64,000 nucleotides of DNA, taken from contig NZ_CP140614.1 of assembly GCF_036556685.1 (NCBI RefSeq), positions 62,001 through 126,000 of the forward strand, given 5' to 3'. Of this stretch, positions 19,702 through 30,653 are shown one piece after another; within the stretch, counting starts at the first letter, position 1, and each line of letters opens with the position of its first letter. Origin of the DNA: Sulfurospirillum sp. 1612 (GTDB taxonomy: Bacteria; Campylobacterota; Campylobacteria; Campylobacterales; Sulfurospirillaceae). Position numbers and translations under genes: made by a program. The notes below the pieces were generated by a model. That model searched no databases. It saw nothing but the letters and a program-made list of their open reading frames with translations, and had not been told where the DNA came from.

Positions 19702-21081
19702 CTAATGTCTGTGTTGCTCCAGCACGCTAATTTTAGGGAAGAAGAAGACCGTTTCTCGGAATACGGTAATCTTTTTAGGGTCATCTTGTGCATAAGCTCT
19801 GACCTTGATAGTAATCGGGGTATCTTTTGCATCAGTTTTTACCAATTCTTTGGTTGTTTGCAAAATAACCACTTTTTTGATTTTCTTACCTGCTTTTAAC
19901 AAGAAGGCTTCTTTTGGTCTTTGTACTGTTATATCAGGATTTTCAACATCAAAATAGTATTTGTGATCTTTGGAATCGGTATTTTGGAATAAAAAGGTAT
20001 AAACATTTTCTACCACTTTTCCGTGATCCACAATCTTATAAAGCTCACTGGTTCGATTGATATTTAACAACATATGCTCTTTGGTGCTTCCCATCAGCAT
20101 CAAACCAACAAAAGCGATGGTGAGAGCGATACCATAAGCGACGGTTCGGAATCGGATATATTTTGTTTTGATACCTTTTTCTTCTGCATTCGCACTGATC
20201 CATGAGATGAGTGAAGGTTTGCCAAATTTCTCCATGACCGGGACACAAGCATCGGCACACTCAAGACAGTTGATACACTCTAATTGCATCCCTTTTCTGA
20301 TATCGATATGCGTAGGACAGACGCGTACACAGGCTTCACATCCCGTACACTCATCCGCTTCTCCTGGAGGTTTGCTCCACAATTTGACACCGTGTTCGTC
20401 ATAGATTTGACCCCCACGTTTTTCACTATACACAGGCTGTATCGTATCTTCATCAAACATTACGGACTGTACTCTGGCATAAGGACAGATATAGATACAG
20501 AAGTTTTCTTTCAACATCACAACATCATAAATCAAAAACAATGTGACACTAGCAAGAAAACCATATAAAACAGGATGGTTGACAGGGTCTTGTATATAAA
20601 CAAAAAAGGTTTCAGGTGGAATAAAATACCAGATAAAATCAGCCGCTGCGATTAAGGCTAAAAGTGACCATATCAATAGGGCTGCGGTTTTTTTGATGTA
20701 TTGTCCCTCTTTGGGATCTTTTTGTTTGTTGCTGATTGAACGTCTAAGTTTTAAGAGTTTTGTCTGAATCAAATCTCTATATATCGTTCGAAATATCGTT
20801 TGTGGACACGACCATCCACACCAAACACGACCCCCGAGGGTTGTCATAAAAAAGATGCTCAAAAATAGCATAATCAATAAAAATGGCATCAAGTAGAGTT
20901 CTTGCATATCAAAAGAGGTAAATAATAGATTTAACTTCTTTTGATCAAAGTTCAGCAAAAATAGATGATTGCCATTGATTCTGATAAAAGGTAATACCAA
21001 TGCAATAACCGTGATAATTGCAAAGGATAGATACCTTTTCTTTCTGTAGATGGGTGATTGTGAATTAATATCGCACGCCAT
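19702..21081 (-). CDS. ccoG: Cytochrome c oxidase accessory protein CcoG (FixG/RdxA)
   Basis: A 459-residue polyferredoxin-type membrane protein needed for copper delivery to cbb3 oxidase. It has four to five membrane helices, the NapH-like CGWSCPQTIFR, ENFCIYICPYARVQ, and a 2x[4Fe-4S] domain (ECTGCEACVRVCPTHID, then LECINCLECADACVPVM). A C-terminal periplasmic FixG_C immunoglobulin-like domain follows. No ccoNOP genes are in the window. A recombinase-like gene ends 9 bp upstream on the same strand. Confidence 0.93.
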   Translation of the reverse strand: MACDINSQSPIYRKKRYLSFAIITVIALVLPFIRINGNHLFLLNFDQKKLNLLFTSFDMQELYLMPFLLIMLFLSIFFMTTLGGRVWCGWSCPQTIFRTIYRDLIQTKLLKLRRSISNKQKDPKEGQYIKKTAALLIWSLLALIAAADFIWYFIPPETFFVYIQDPVNHPVLYGFLASVTLFLIYDVVMLKENFCIYICPYARVQSVMFDEDTIQPVYSEKRGGQIYDEHGVKLWSKPPGEADECTGCEACVRVCPTHIDIRKGMQLECINCLECADACVPVMEKFGKPSLISWISANAEEKGIKTKYIRFRTVAYGIALTIAFVGLMLMGSTKEHMLLNINRTSELYKIVDHGKVVENVYTFLFQNTDSKDHKYYFDVENPDITVQRPKEAFLLKAGKKIKKVVILQTTKELVKTDAKDTPITIKVRAYAQDDPKKITVFRETVFFFPKISVLEQHRH

Positions 21082-21090
21082 GGTTGTTCC

Positions 21091-21741
21091 TTACTTTTTT
21101 ATAATCTTACATTTCGAAAAAATTTTTTTATTTTTTACAAAATCTTTTTCCCCTAATAGGGTTTTCCTAGTCTCTACTAGGTCCTTAAGCCCTCGTGAGT
21201 TTATGTAGTCTTTTAGTGAACTTCTACTGATTCCCAAGATTTTTGATATTTCATTGACTGAATGTTTCTTTTCAAGAAGCTCGATAATTTTCAGCCGATG
21301 TACATCAAATTTTGATTTTGACATCCTACCTTTTGGTCTTCCGTGCGTAGAAGTTTTATGGCTAAAAGAGTTTTTTTCTTGTTCTTTTAATAACAAACCA
21401 AAAATCATACCGATTGGAGTATCTCGTGTTATTTTAAGATCAAGACTTGTGACATGAGCACTGATAGAACGCTCAAACAGACAATTAAATATCTTTACTA
21501 ACTCTTCGACATTGTACGAGAAAGTAGATAAACTATAGATTAAAATATTGTCTCCGACGTCCAATGATCTTAAAAAACCTTTTAATTCATTTCGTGACGA
21601 GAGATCCTCATTGATATCAAATGAATCAATTTCAGTAGAATCAATATTTAAATTATTTTGATGCGCATATCTGAAGATATGTTTTTGCTGTGAGATTACG
21701 TCAACTTTGTCATATTTTGCTTGCAATAATACAATATTCAT
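21091..21741 (-). CDS. Degenerate serine-recombinase-like DNA-binding protein
   Basis: A 216-residue protein with the fold order of a small resolvase/invertase: an N-terminal resolvase-like domain (about 1-120) and a C-terminal Hin-type HTH (GRPKGRMSKSKFD, then ELLEKKHSVNEISKILGISRSS). The catalytic serine motif (normally YxRVS) reads LLQAKYD, and the LxRLGR arginine motif reads LSTFSYN, so the active site appears lost. It probably binds DNA as a regulator. AAGGTG six bases before ATG 21741 sets the start. It lies 9 bp before ccoG and divergent from rpsU. Confidence 0.75.
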   Translation of the reverse strand: MNIVLLQAKYDKVDVISQQKHIFRYAHQNNLNIDSTEIDSFDINEDLSSRNELKGFLRSLDVGDNILIYSLSTFSYNVEELVKIFNCLFERSISAHVTSLDLKITRDTPIGMIFGLLLKEQEKNSFSHKTSTHGRPKGRMSKSKFDVHRLKIIELLEKKHSVNEISKILGISRSSLKDYINSRGLKDLVETRKTLLGEKDFVKNKKIFSKCKIIKK

Positions 21742-21882
21742 GTTTGTCACCTTTTTGTCACACGAAGTATACTGTTATTGGCGTAAAAAGTCAAGAAAGA
21801 GATATATATTGCGTCAAAGGTCTTTTTCAATAATTTCTGCTATAATAGACCTCCAAATTTTAAAGAGAGGTGGTGGTAGAGT

Positions 21883-22095
21883 ATGCCTGGGATTAAAGTT
21901 CACCCAAACGATTCATTTGAAGAAGCCTATAGAAAATTTAAAAAGCAAATTGACCGTAACTTAGTAGTTACAGAAACGAGAGCAAGAAGATTTTTCGAAA
22001 CTGCGACTGAAAAGCGTAAAAAACAAAAAATTAGCGCTCGTAAAAAAATGCTTAAGAGACTTTATATGCTTCGACGCTATGAATCCAAACTCTAA
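21883..22095 (+). CDS. rpsU: 30S ribosomal protein S21
   Basis: A 70-residue basic protein, [22 protein letters not shown], with the S21 motif [18 protein letters not shown]. It takes part in base pairing of mRNA with 16S rRNA during initiation. GAGAGGTGG lies upstream of the ATG. Single gene. Confidence 0.95.
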   Translation: MPGIKVHPNDSFEEAYRKFKKQIDRNLVVTETRARRFFETATEKRKKQKISARKKMLKRLYMLRRYESKL

Positions 22096-22227
22096 AACAC
22101 TATAGTGGCTGAGGATAACTCCTCAGTCCTATCTTCACTAACAAACTTCATCACGTTTTCATCTTTTAACTAACATTTAGCAAAAAACCGTATAATACTT
22201 CTTATTAGAGATTCATAAGGAAGGGCT

Positions 22228-22917
22228 ATGGAAAAAAAACTAACTGTTATAGAAACTGCAGAACTTTTAGGCGTGAGCAAAGAGGCAATATATAATAGAA
22301 TTAGAAGAGGTTCCTTAGACTCTGTCATAGAAAATGGCGTCAAGTATGTTATTTTAACCGAAGATATCAAAAAGACTTCACGAACAAAAAAAATCAATAA
22401 CATGGTCAATGATGCGTACATTCAACTGTTGAAAGATGAATTGCAAGAATTAAAAGAAAAAGTGAAAAATCTAGAAGCCGATAAAGACAGATTGACGAAA
22501 GAAAAGGAAGAGTTGCTTATCGAGTCAACGGCTAAAATGGAACAAATCTATAAACAGCGAGATGAACAGCTCAAAAGTATTTTGGCTCTTGCCTCACGAC
22601 CGGCACTAGAAAAAAAAGAGCCAGTCTATGAAAATGCCACCAATGACAAAGTGGAAGAAGATATTGATACGATTGAAATAGAAGTAGATAAAGATAAAAA
22701 CGATGCAGATGAAATACTAGATTCTTATGATAATTGGCAAGATTTGCGAGATTATCTCAAAAATAAAGGCTATTCCAAAAAAGAGAAGAAGGTCATCAAA
22801 GAAGAGATTAGTAAAAAAGTCGGTCTTGATGACAGTGTGAAATACAGCAACGGCAAAATATTTATTAAAAAAATCAAAAAAAATATGCAACTCAAAGATA
22901 TGTTGAGTTGGAGCTAA
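22228..22917 (+). CDS. HTH/coiled-coil protein of unknown function
   Basis: A 229-residue protein with an N-terminal MerR/excisionase-like helix-turn-helix (LTVIETAELLGVSKEAIYNRI), a long Lys/Glu coiled coil (about residues 65-125), an acidic linker, and a C-terminal basic region ending in LKDMLSWS. I do not recognise a named family. The architecture suggests a DNA-binding structural or regulatory protein. AAGGAAGG precedes the ATG. The downstream dehydrogenase begins 1 to 19 bp after its stop. Confidence 0.75.
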   Translation: MEKKLTVIETAELLGVSKEAIYNRIRRGSLDSVIENGVKYVILTEDIKKTSRTKKINNMVNDAYIQLLKDELQELKEKVKNLEADKDRLTKEKEELLIESTAKMEQIYKQRDEQLKSILALASRPALEKKEPVYENATNDKVEEDIDTIEIEVDKDKNDADEILDSYDNWQDLRDYLKNKGYSKKEKKVIKEEISKKVGLDDSVKYSNGKIFIKKIKKNMQLKDMLSWS

Positions 22918-22933
22918 AATGAATGCAGGAGAG

Positions 22934-23884
22934 ATGATGACTTTATCTTTGTTAGATCGCGCGACATTAGGTCGGGTTGATTTGAGTATTTTTGATCGTT
23001 TTGGCGTGATGAAAATATACGAATCAACACGTTTAGAAGAGCGAATTGAGCATATTGGTGACAGTGAGATTGTATTGACTAATAAAGTCGTAATCGATAA
23101 AGAGGTGATGGCGCAATGCCCCAATCTCAAGCTGATCTGTATCACCGCTACCGGTACTAATAATGTCGATTTAGAGTATGCCAAAGAGCATCATATCGTC
23201 GTTAAAAATGTCGCTGGATATTCGACTGCCTCTGTGGCTCAAGCAACCTTTACGATGGCACTTTCTATTATCGGAAACAGCGCTTATTATGATGCGTATG
23301 TGAAATCAAAAGCATGGTCTAAGAGTGAAATTTTTACTAATTTTGATCGTGAATTTTTTGAGATCAAAGGAAAGGTATGGGGTATTATTGGTTTGGGGAA
23401 TATCGGCAAAGAAGTCGCCAAAATCGCTAGCGCTTTTGGTGCTCATGTGCAGTATTATTCGACGTCTGGAAAAAATCATGATAGTGACTATCCCTCTGTT
23501 GACTTAAACGGGTTGCTTACAAGTAGTGATGTTATTTCGATTCATGCACCGCTGAATCCACAAACAGAAAATCTCATCCAAAAAGCAGAACTTTTGAAGA
23601 TGAAAGAGGGTGCTATTATCTTAAATATGGGACGTGGCGGCATCATCAATGAGCAAGACCTCGCCGAAGTAATCGATACGCGTGATATTTTTGCAGGATT
23701 GGATGTGGTGAAAACCGAACCGATAGAAGAGGATAATCCCCTCCTTCATATTCGCAAGCAAGACCATATTAGATTTGCGCCACATACGGCGTGGGCGAGT
23801 AAAGAAGCGCGCGCTACTTTAATTAAAATGGTAGCCAAAAACATAGAAAATTTTTTAGGAGAGAACCATGGCAAAAGAGCATAG
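22934..23884 (+). CDS. D-2-hydroxyacid dehydrogenase (glycerate/hydroxypyruvate type)
   Basis: An NAD-dependent dehydrogenase of about 316 residues. The Rossmann motif is WGIIGLGNIGKEVAKIA, and the catalytic residues lie in LNMGRGGIINEQDL (Arg), GLDVVKTEPIEEDNPLL (Glu) and RFAPHTAWASKEAR (His). Exact substrate unknown. GCAGGAGAG favours ATG 22934 or 22937 over the upstream ATG 22919. It overlaps yajQ by 17 bases. Confidence 0.88.
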   Translation: MMTLSLLDRATLGRVDLSIFDRFGVMKIYESTRLEERIEHIGDSEIVLTNKVVIDKEVMAQCPNLKLICITATGTNNVDLEYAKEHHIVVKNVAGYSTASVAQATFTMALSIIGNSAYYDAYVKSKAWSKSEIFTNFDREFFEIKGKVWGIIGLGNIGKEVAKIASAFGAHVQYYSTSGKNHDSDYPSVDLNGLLTSSDVISIHAPLNPQTENLIQKAELLKMKEGAIILNMGRGGIINEQDLAEVIDTRDIFAGLDVVKTEPIEEDNPLLHIRKQDHIRFAPHTAWASKEARATLIKMVAKNIENFLGENHGKRA

Positions 23885-24365
23885 TTTTGATATATCAGCA
23901 GAAATCGATAAGCAAGAGTTAAAAAATGCGATTGAACAAGCAAAGAAAGAGATTGTCAATCGCTACGATTTTAGAGGACTGAAGGCAGACGTTGATTATC
24001 ATGAAGATGCGAAAACAATCACCTTGCTAACGACGACAGATAACAAGGCTGAGGCGATGTTTGATATCCTCATCTCTAAGGCCATCAAACGCGGCATTTC
24101 TCCAAAAGCACTCAAAGAAGCCAGACGAGAGAGTGTCGGTGGGGGCAATACAAAGCTAACCGTTAGCATTAATGATACTATTTCTTCTGATGAGGCCAAG
24201 AAAATTGTCAAAGAAATCAAAGCATTAAAACTCAAAGTACAGGTCTCTATTCGGGGCGAAGAAGTTCGTGTTGTGGGAAAATCCATCGATGATTTACAAG
24301 AAGCCATCCAAGCCATAAAAGCCAAGGATATGGAAATCCCACTTCGTTTTATCAATTTGAAATAA
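23868..24365 (+). CDS. yajQ: YajQ-family nucleotide-binding protein
   Basis: A 165-residue protein of the UPF0234/YajQ family (EHSFDISAEIDKQELKNA, VNRYDFRGLKADV, RGEEVRVVGKSIDDLQ). Family members bind nucleic acids or nucleotides, and some bind cyclic di-GMP; the role here is unproven. AGGAGAG precedes the ATG, which lies inside the dehydrogenase gene. Confidence 0.93.
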   Translation: MAKEHSFDISAEIDKQELKNAIEQAKKEIVNRYDFRGLKADVDYHEDAKTITLLTTTDNKAEAMFDILISKAIKRGISPKALKEARRESVGGGNTKLTVSINDTISSDEAKKIVKEIKALKLKVQVSIRGEEVRVVGKSIDDLQEAIQAIKAKDMEIPLRFINLK

Positions 24366-24367
24366 GT

Positions 24368-24688
24368 ATGGAAGAATTGGTACCTGAATTTATAGAGCCT
24401 ACTCCGATTATCAAAGGTAAAAAATGTCGGGTACTTCTTTATCTTCTGTATTATTTTATGACCTATACTCCGCTGTTATGTGCTTTGGTTATTGGGTACT
24501 ATTATGATTTTTTATTTGCTATTGCGGCATTTCTTTTTGGGACGTTAGCGATGAGTGTGCTGATTTCCAAGATGCGGTTGGTATCCCTGCCTCCTTCGCA
24601 ACGCGAGATGTCATATACCAATAGAGAGATAGCAAGATGGTACCTGGGTAAAAATATCTGTTTTGATGATGAGACAAAGGAGCTCTAA
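24368..24688 (+). CDS. Small two-helix membrane protein, unknown function
   Basis: A 106-residue protein with two adjacent membrane segments (about residues 24-44 and 49-66) and a charged C-terminus. It starts 2 bp after yajQ and ends just before marC, so it is likely co-transcribed. I do not recognise the family. Confidence 0.72.
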   Translation: MEELVPEFIEPTPIIKGKKCRVLLYLLYYFMTYTPLLCALVIGYYYDFLFAIAAFLFGTLAMSVLISKMRLVSLPPSQREMSYTNREIARWYLGKNICFDDETKEL

Positions 24689-24692
24689 TTTT

Positions 24693-25304
24693 ATGGTTGA
24701 AAACTCTTCTATTCTCTCGACCGCGATTTTATTCATGTTTATACTCGACCCTTTTGGCAACGTCCCTTTGTTGCTTAGTATTCTAAAAAATGTCGATGAA
24801 AAAAGGAAAAAAATCATTATCATGAGGGAGAGCCTTTTTGGCTTGGTGGTTTTACTCTTCTTCTTCTTTTTTGGAAAATCTTTTTTGAGTATTTTCCATC
24901 TTGAAACCGCCGCTGTGACCATCGCCGGGGCTATCATCTTTTTTGTTATTGCCTTAAAAATGATTTTTCCAGGAGATAATGGCAACAGCACCCTCTTTGG
25001 GGCCAATGAAGAACCCTTTGTCGTACCGATTGCGATCCCGATGATTGCAGGGCCATCAGCGCTTGCGACATTGTTGTTGATGACCAAGACTCATGCGGCG
25101 ATGTCAAGTTCTAAACTCCTCTTAGCGGTGCTATTGGCGTGGTTTATCTCTTCTTGTATTTTGTATGTCTCGCCTTTTTTGTATAAAATCTTAAGGCGCA
25201 AAGGGCTCAATGCCTTAGAAAAATTGATGGGGATGTTACTATTGATGATGGCGGTACAAATGTTTATCGATGGCATACGAAATCTGTTTCACTTGCCCTT
25301 TTAG
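24693..25304 (+). CDS. MarC-family integral membrane protein
   Basis: A 203-residue protein with six membrane helices and the MarC signatures FMFILDPFGNVPLLL and VPIAIPMIAGPSALATLLL. Function of the family is not established despite its old name. I take ATG 24693 (VENSSIL follows) with AAAGGAG about 10 bases before; an in-frame ATG at 24663 lies within the preceding gene. Confidence 0.85.
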   Translation: MVENSSILSTAILFMFILDPFGNVPLLLSILKNVDEKRKKIIIMRESLFGLVVLLFFFFFGKSFLSIFHLETAAVTIAGAIIFFVIALKMIFPGDNGNSTLFGANEEPFVVPIAIPMIAGPSALATLLLMTKTHAAMSSSKLLLAVLLAWFISSCILYVSPFLYKILRRKGLNALEKLMGMLLLMMAVQMFIDGIRNLFHLPF

Positions 25305-25360
25305 AGACAAATAATGCGCTATACTATCATGATAGATTATTTTATAGTAAAGCGAACATC

Positions 25361-26284
25361 ATGACGATATTTTTAACACTTTTGGGCAAAATCGTCCCAC
25401 TCTATTTTAGTATTGTTTTGGGCTTATTGAGCACGTTGGTGTTCAAATGTCATAAAGATACGATTGCCAAGATATTGCTCTATCTCTTGGCGCCTTTGAT
25501 TGTGTTTAATGCTACATTGAGTGTCAAACTGGATGCTTCTGTGCTTTTTTTACCGCTCTTTTTCTTTCTGCTGAGTACGATTTTGGCTTTTTCACTTTTG
25601 TATATTTTTAAAAAGATCTGGCATGATAATACGGCCAACCTTTTAGCCTTCAGTACTGCGACGGGAAATACCGGTAATATTGGAATTCCTCTGGCTATTT
25701 TATTCTTAGAGCCTCATTTGGTGCATGTGTTTATTTTCACCGTGCTGGCATCGATTTTGTATCAAAACTCAGTGGGATATTATATCACGGCAAAAGGGGA
25801 TTTTTCTGCTCGGGAGAGCATCAAAAAAGTGTTACGTTTACCCGTCATCTATGCTTTTATTTTGGGGATTATTTTCAATCTCTTGGGCCTCAAACTTCCA
25901 GAAGTCTTTGCCTCTTATGCGACCTATCTCAAGGGTGCGTATTCGATTTTTGGGATGATGCTATTAGGTATGGGGATGGAGCATGTACACCGCAATAAGC
26001 TGATTGATTTCAAATTTATCTCCATCGCACTGAGTATCAAATTTTTATTATGGCCGGGCATCATATTGGGTTATATTTTTTTAGATAAGCATTACTGGCA
26101 TTTTTTAAATGATGGTTTTTATATGATTATGTTCTTGTTTTCAATTGTGCCCTTAGCGGGTAATACCGTGACGATTGCGACACTGCTGGATGTCAAACCA
26201 GAAAAAATGTCAGTAGCCGTACTCATCTCCACACTGATTTCTTTAGTCTATATTCCCTTTGCCTTATATCTATATACGCGCTAG
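25361..26284 (+). CDS. AEC-family permease
   Basis: A 307-residue membrane protein with ten hydrophobic segments, of the auxin efflux carrier family: LLYLLAPLIVFNATL, FSTATGNTGNIGIPLAILF and the C-terminal IVPLAGNTVTIATLL. Bacterial members move dicarboxylates or malonate; the substrate is unknown here. Last gene of the plus-strand set, followed by a hairpin terminator. Confidence 0.85.
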   Translation: MTIFLTLLGKIVPLYFSIVLGLLSTLVFKCHKDTIAKILLYLLAPLIVFNATLSVKLDASVLFLPLFFFLLSTILAFSLLYIFKKIWHDNTANLLAFSTATGNTGNIGIPLAILFLEPHLVHVFIFTVLASILYQNSVGYYITAKGDFSARESIKKVLRLPVIYAFILGIIFNLLGLKLPEVFASYATYLKGAYSIFGMMLLGMGMEHVHRNKLIDFKFISIALSIKFLLWPGIILGYIFLDKHYWHFLNDGFYMIMFLFSIVPLAGNTVTIATLLDVKPEKMSVAVLISTLISLVYIPFALYLYTR

Positions 26285-26294
26285 AAAGGAGAAG

Positions 26295-26324
26295 ATGAAA
26301 GCCTATTATGAGACAGGCTTTCAT
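26295..26324. terminator. Hairpin between convergent AEC permease and nifU
   Basis: Perfect 10-bp inverted repeat ATGAAAGCCT / AGGCTTTCAT (26295-26304 and 26315-26324) with a 10-base loop, placed in the 48-bp gap between converging genes. No long T tract follows on either strand. Confidence 0.6.
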
Positions 26325-26332
26325 GGGTGGGT

Positions 26333-27322
26333 TTAGATTGGAAACACACGAATTTTAGTGCTGAGTTTCTCTTTTAATACTTCTTCTATCGCATAAAGCG
26401 TTCCCGTTGCACTACTGGCACAACCACTACAAGCCCCTAAATATCGGATAAAAATATCAGTAAAGCCCTCGTCGGTTTCTCTTAAATCAACGATTTCTAG
26501 ATTGCCGCCATCCATGAGTAGCATTTCGCGAATATTTTCATCAATGACAGCTTCGACATCTTTGAGCTTTTGTACGATAGTCATCTCTTCAAAGGCTACG
26601 TTCTCACTGTTATGTGCTTTGGCCGTCGCTAAAGCTGCTAGTGCATCATGATCCATCTCTGCACGGGTCTCTTTGAGAATATCCACCAGATAAAAGTCAC
26701 GTTCTTCATGACCGCCTGGTTTGATACACGATTTACAAAATGCTCCCGCTTTCGTAAATGCGGTAATCTCTTCAACTGTTTTCAGATCATTGAGCTTAAT
26801 GACCTCTTTGATCGTACCAAGACTGACGCGAGCACATTCACAGACGATGATTTGGTCTTCAAAACTGGCGGCATCGACACCTTTGTAAGAAGCAGCTGCG
26901 GCTTTGATAACATCATAGGCCATAACAGAACAATGCATTTTTTGAGGCGGAACCGCTGGGGTATCTGCTGTATCCCGCATCGCTTTTTCGACATCGATAT
27001 TGGTGATTTTTACAGCCTCATCGACCGTTTTACCAATGCAGAGTTCCGCCATGGTATCAGAACTCGCAATCGCAGTACCGCAACCAAAACTTTTAAATTT
27101 CGCATCGACGATTTTGTCATTACTTTCATCAACCGCCCAATACAATCTGACCGCATCACCACAGCTCTCTGCTCCAAAATCTGCTACGATGAGTTTGGCA
27201 TTCATAGCTTTGGCTTGTTCTTCTGTGATTTCACCCATATTTTGTGGATTGTTCATTAAATCTTGTACTTTCTGGCTATATTCTTCCCAGATAGAGCCAC
27301 CTATTAGGCTATTTTTCCCCAT
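26333..27322 (-). CDS. nifU: NifU-type Fe-S cluster scaffold protein
   Basis: A 329-residue three-domain NifU. The N-terminal IscU-like domain has Cys ligands in DFGAESCGDA, FGCGTAIASSD and MHCSVMAYD. The central BFD-type [2Fe-2S] domain is seen in IIVCECARVSLGTI and AGAFCKSCIKPGG, and the C-terminal Nfu domain has GACSGCASSATG. In Campylobacterota this NIF pair serves general Fe-S assembly, not only nitrogenase. It follows nifS by 12 bp. Confidence 0.95.
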   Translation of the reverse strand: MGKNSLIGGSIWEEYSQKVQDLMNNPQNMGEITEEQAKAMNAKLIVADFGAESCGDAVRLYWAVDESNDKIVDAKFKSFGCGTAIASSDTMAELCIGKTVDEAVKITNIDVEKAMRDTADTPAVPPQKMHCSVMAYDVIKAAAASYKGVDAASFEDQIIVCECARVSLGTIKEVIKLNDLKTVEEITAFTKAGAFCKSCIKPGGHEERDFYLVDILKETRAEMDHDALAALATAKAHNSENVAFEEMTIVQKLKDVEAVIDENIREMLLMDGGNLEIVDLRETDEGFTDIFIRYLGACSGCASSATGTLYAIEEVLKEKLSTKIRVFPI

Positions 27323-27334
27323 AATTTTTTCCTT

Positions 27335-28572
<1,238 letters not shown>

Positions 28573-28637
28573 TGTTTCTGAATATTATTATTTTAAATGT
28601 TAAAATTTCATTAAAGTGTGACAACAAGGCGGGGTTA

Positions 28638-29936
28638 CTAGGTGATTATTTCTTTGAGCATCTTTTGAGTCTCTTCAAAATTTATAATTTCATTAGGTTG
28701 TTGAAGTAAAAATTCATTCATCTGTTCTTTTTTCTGAATCGCAAGATCGAGTTCTCTGTCGTTACCTTTTTCATAGGCTCCGATTCGCACCAATACTTCA
28801 TTCTCTTTTAGTATGGAACTGAGTTTTTTGAATTCCATCGCATATTTTTTATGCTCTTCGCTGATGACATCTCCCATCACTCTGGAAGCACTGGTTTGGA
28901 TATTGATGGGTGGGAAGATACCATAATCTGTGAGTTCCCGACTCAGTACAATATGCCCATCAAGAATACTTCTAGATTGATCAGCAATAGGGTCACTCAG
29001 ATCATCACCTTCTACTAAAACTGTGAAAAATGCGGTAATCGATCCCTTGCCATCTTCTTTTCCTGCTCGCTCCATCAATTGGGGTAAGAGGGTCAATACA
29101 GAAGGGGGATACCCTTTTGAAGTCGGAGGTTCTCCCAGCGCGAGTCCAATCTCTCTTTGGGCCATGGCAAATCGTGTGATGGAATCCATGATAAAAAGGA
29201 CATCATGTCCTTGGTCTTTGAAATATTCTGCGACACTCATCGCACAAAAAGCTCCATATTTTCGCATCAAAGGAGAGTCATCGCTTGTGGCGACGATGAT
29301 GACGGTATTGCTTAAATCCCCACCAAGATTTTTTTGGATAAATTCAGGTACTTCTCTGCCCCGCTCTCCGATGAGTGCGACGACTTTGATGGTCGCGCTA
29401 GAGCCTTTGACAATCATCCCCATCAAGGTAGATTTTCCGACACCACTGCCTGCGAAAATACCTAGTTTCTGACCTTTTCCGCAGGTGAGTAATCCATCGA
29501 TTGTTTTCACTCCCACAAAAAATGGCTCGCTGATTAAGCCACGTTTCATGGCATCAAGTGGCGGTTTCATGATTGGTGTCGTGGTGCAATCTTCAATCTC
29601 GCCTTTGCCATCTTTTGGCTTCATAAAGGGATCAACAACTCTTCCGAGTAGATGATCGCCCACAGAGATCATCATGCCTTGTTCACTGATAAATATCTTG
29701 TCCCCGATTTTAAAGCCCTCGACAAACCCAAAAGGTGCAACAAAAAAAGAGCGTTGATTGAGTTCTGTCACCATACCAAGCTCACTTTTGTCGTTGGAGA
29801 CAATTTTGACAATATCTCCAATACTCGGATTGAGCCCCTCAGCCTCGATTGTCGAAGAGCTAATTTTTTTAATCGTACCAAAAAGAGGGGAGAGTCCCTC
29901 ATTGGCAAGGCGTTGTTTGAGTTTGTGCAGTGGCAT
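28638..29936 (-). CDS. fliI: Flagellar export ATPase FliI
   Basis: A 432-residue F1-beta-like ATPase energising flagellar type III export. Walker A is GIFAGSGVGKSTLMGMI, Walker B is DVLFIMDSITRFAMAQREIGLALGEPP, with TKGYPPSVL-type loop SKGYPPSVLTLLPQLMERAG. The flagellar assignment, not F1 or injectisome, rests on overall similarity. Its ATG overlaps the folE stop by one base (TAATG). Confidence 0.94.
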   Translation of the reverse strand: MPLHKLKQRLANEGLSPLFGTIKKISSSTIEAEGLNPSIGDIVKIVSNDKSELGMVTELNQRSFFVAPFGFVEGFKIGDKIFISEQGMMISVGDHLLGRVVDPFMKPKDGKGEIEDCTTTPIMKPPLDAMKRGLISEPFFVGVKTIDGLLTCGKGQKLGIFAGSGVGKSTLMGMIVKGSSATIKVVALIGERGREVPEFIQKNLGGDLSNTVIIVATSDDSPLMRKYGAFCAMSVAEYFKDQGHDVLFIMDSITRFAMAQREIGLALGEPPTSKGYPPSVLTLLPQLMERAGKEDGKGSITAFFTVLVEGDDLSDPIADQSRSILDGHIVLSRELTDYGIFPPINIQTSASRVMGDVISEEHKKYAMEFKKLSSILKENEVLVRIGAYEKGNDRELDLAIQKKEQMNEFLLQQPNEIINFEETQKMLKEIIT

Positions 29937-30511
29937 TAGAATCTTGTTGCTTGTGGGGCATTGATGATATCAAAAAACTCTTTTCGAGTATTTGATTTCA
30001 AGAAAATTCCCTTGAGCGATGAGGTGGTCGTGTTTGAATGTGTCTTTTCAACACCGCGCATCTCCATACACATATGACGTGCTTGTATCACAACTCCCAC
30101 TCCTTGGGGCGCAATGACTTCATTGATGGCATTGGCGATTTGTTCGGTGAGTTGTTCTTGGATTTGTAATCTTCGGGCAAAAATATCTACCATTCGAGGT
30201 ATTTTTGATAACCCCACGACTTTGCCGTTGGGAATATAGGCTACATGAGCGCGTCCGATTATCGGCAAGAGGTGATGTTCGCATAATGAATAAAACTCGA
30301 TATCTTTAATCAGTACCATTTGACTGTTGTCGCTTTGAAAAAGGGCATCATTCAAGACTTTTTTAGGATCTTGTCCGTATCCTTGGGTCATAAACTCAAA
30401 AGCTTTTTGTACCCTTTTGGGTGTTTTAATTAAACCCTCTCGGTCGGTATCTTCGCCCAAAAGTGTTAGCATTCGTTTGACCAAACTTTCAAATTCTTGT
30501 TCTTTTTCCAT
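29936..30511 (-). CDS. folE: GTP cyclohydrolase I
   Basis: A 191-residue enzyme starting folate/pterin synthesis. Zinc and catalytic residues are in [22 protein letters not shown] and [12 protein letters not shown]. It sits directly upstream of fliI with overlapping codons, an arrangement without obvious functional link. Divergent from tig. Confidence 0.95.
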   Translation of the reverse strand: MEKEQEFESLVKRMLTLLGEDTDREGLIKTPKRVQKAFEFMTQGYGQDPKKVLNDALFQSDNSQMVLIKDIEFYSLCEHHLLPIIGRAHVAYIPNGKVVGLSKIPRMVDIFARRLQIQEQLTEQIANAINEVIAPQGVGVVIQARHMCMEMRGVEKTHSNTTTSSLKGIFLKSNTRKEFFDIINAPQATRF

Positions 30512-30653
30512 AAAAAATCCTATTCTAATTTGAGATATTGTACCCTTTTTTAGCTTTTTGAGAGTTAAAGAATCTCGGTTGAACGTTTCTTATATAATAC
30601 ATAAAGTTAAAATTTGCTATATTAATAAAAATTTTTATTTTAAAAGGGAATAT

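Noticed and set aside
28575-28585. TTTCTGAATAT in the fliI-nifS gap
   Set aside because: Matches the core of the element box, but lies in the chromosome, on the plus strand with no plus-strand gene following, and lacks the TAAGAG part; probably chance in AT-rich DNA.
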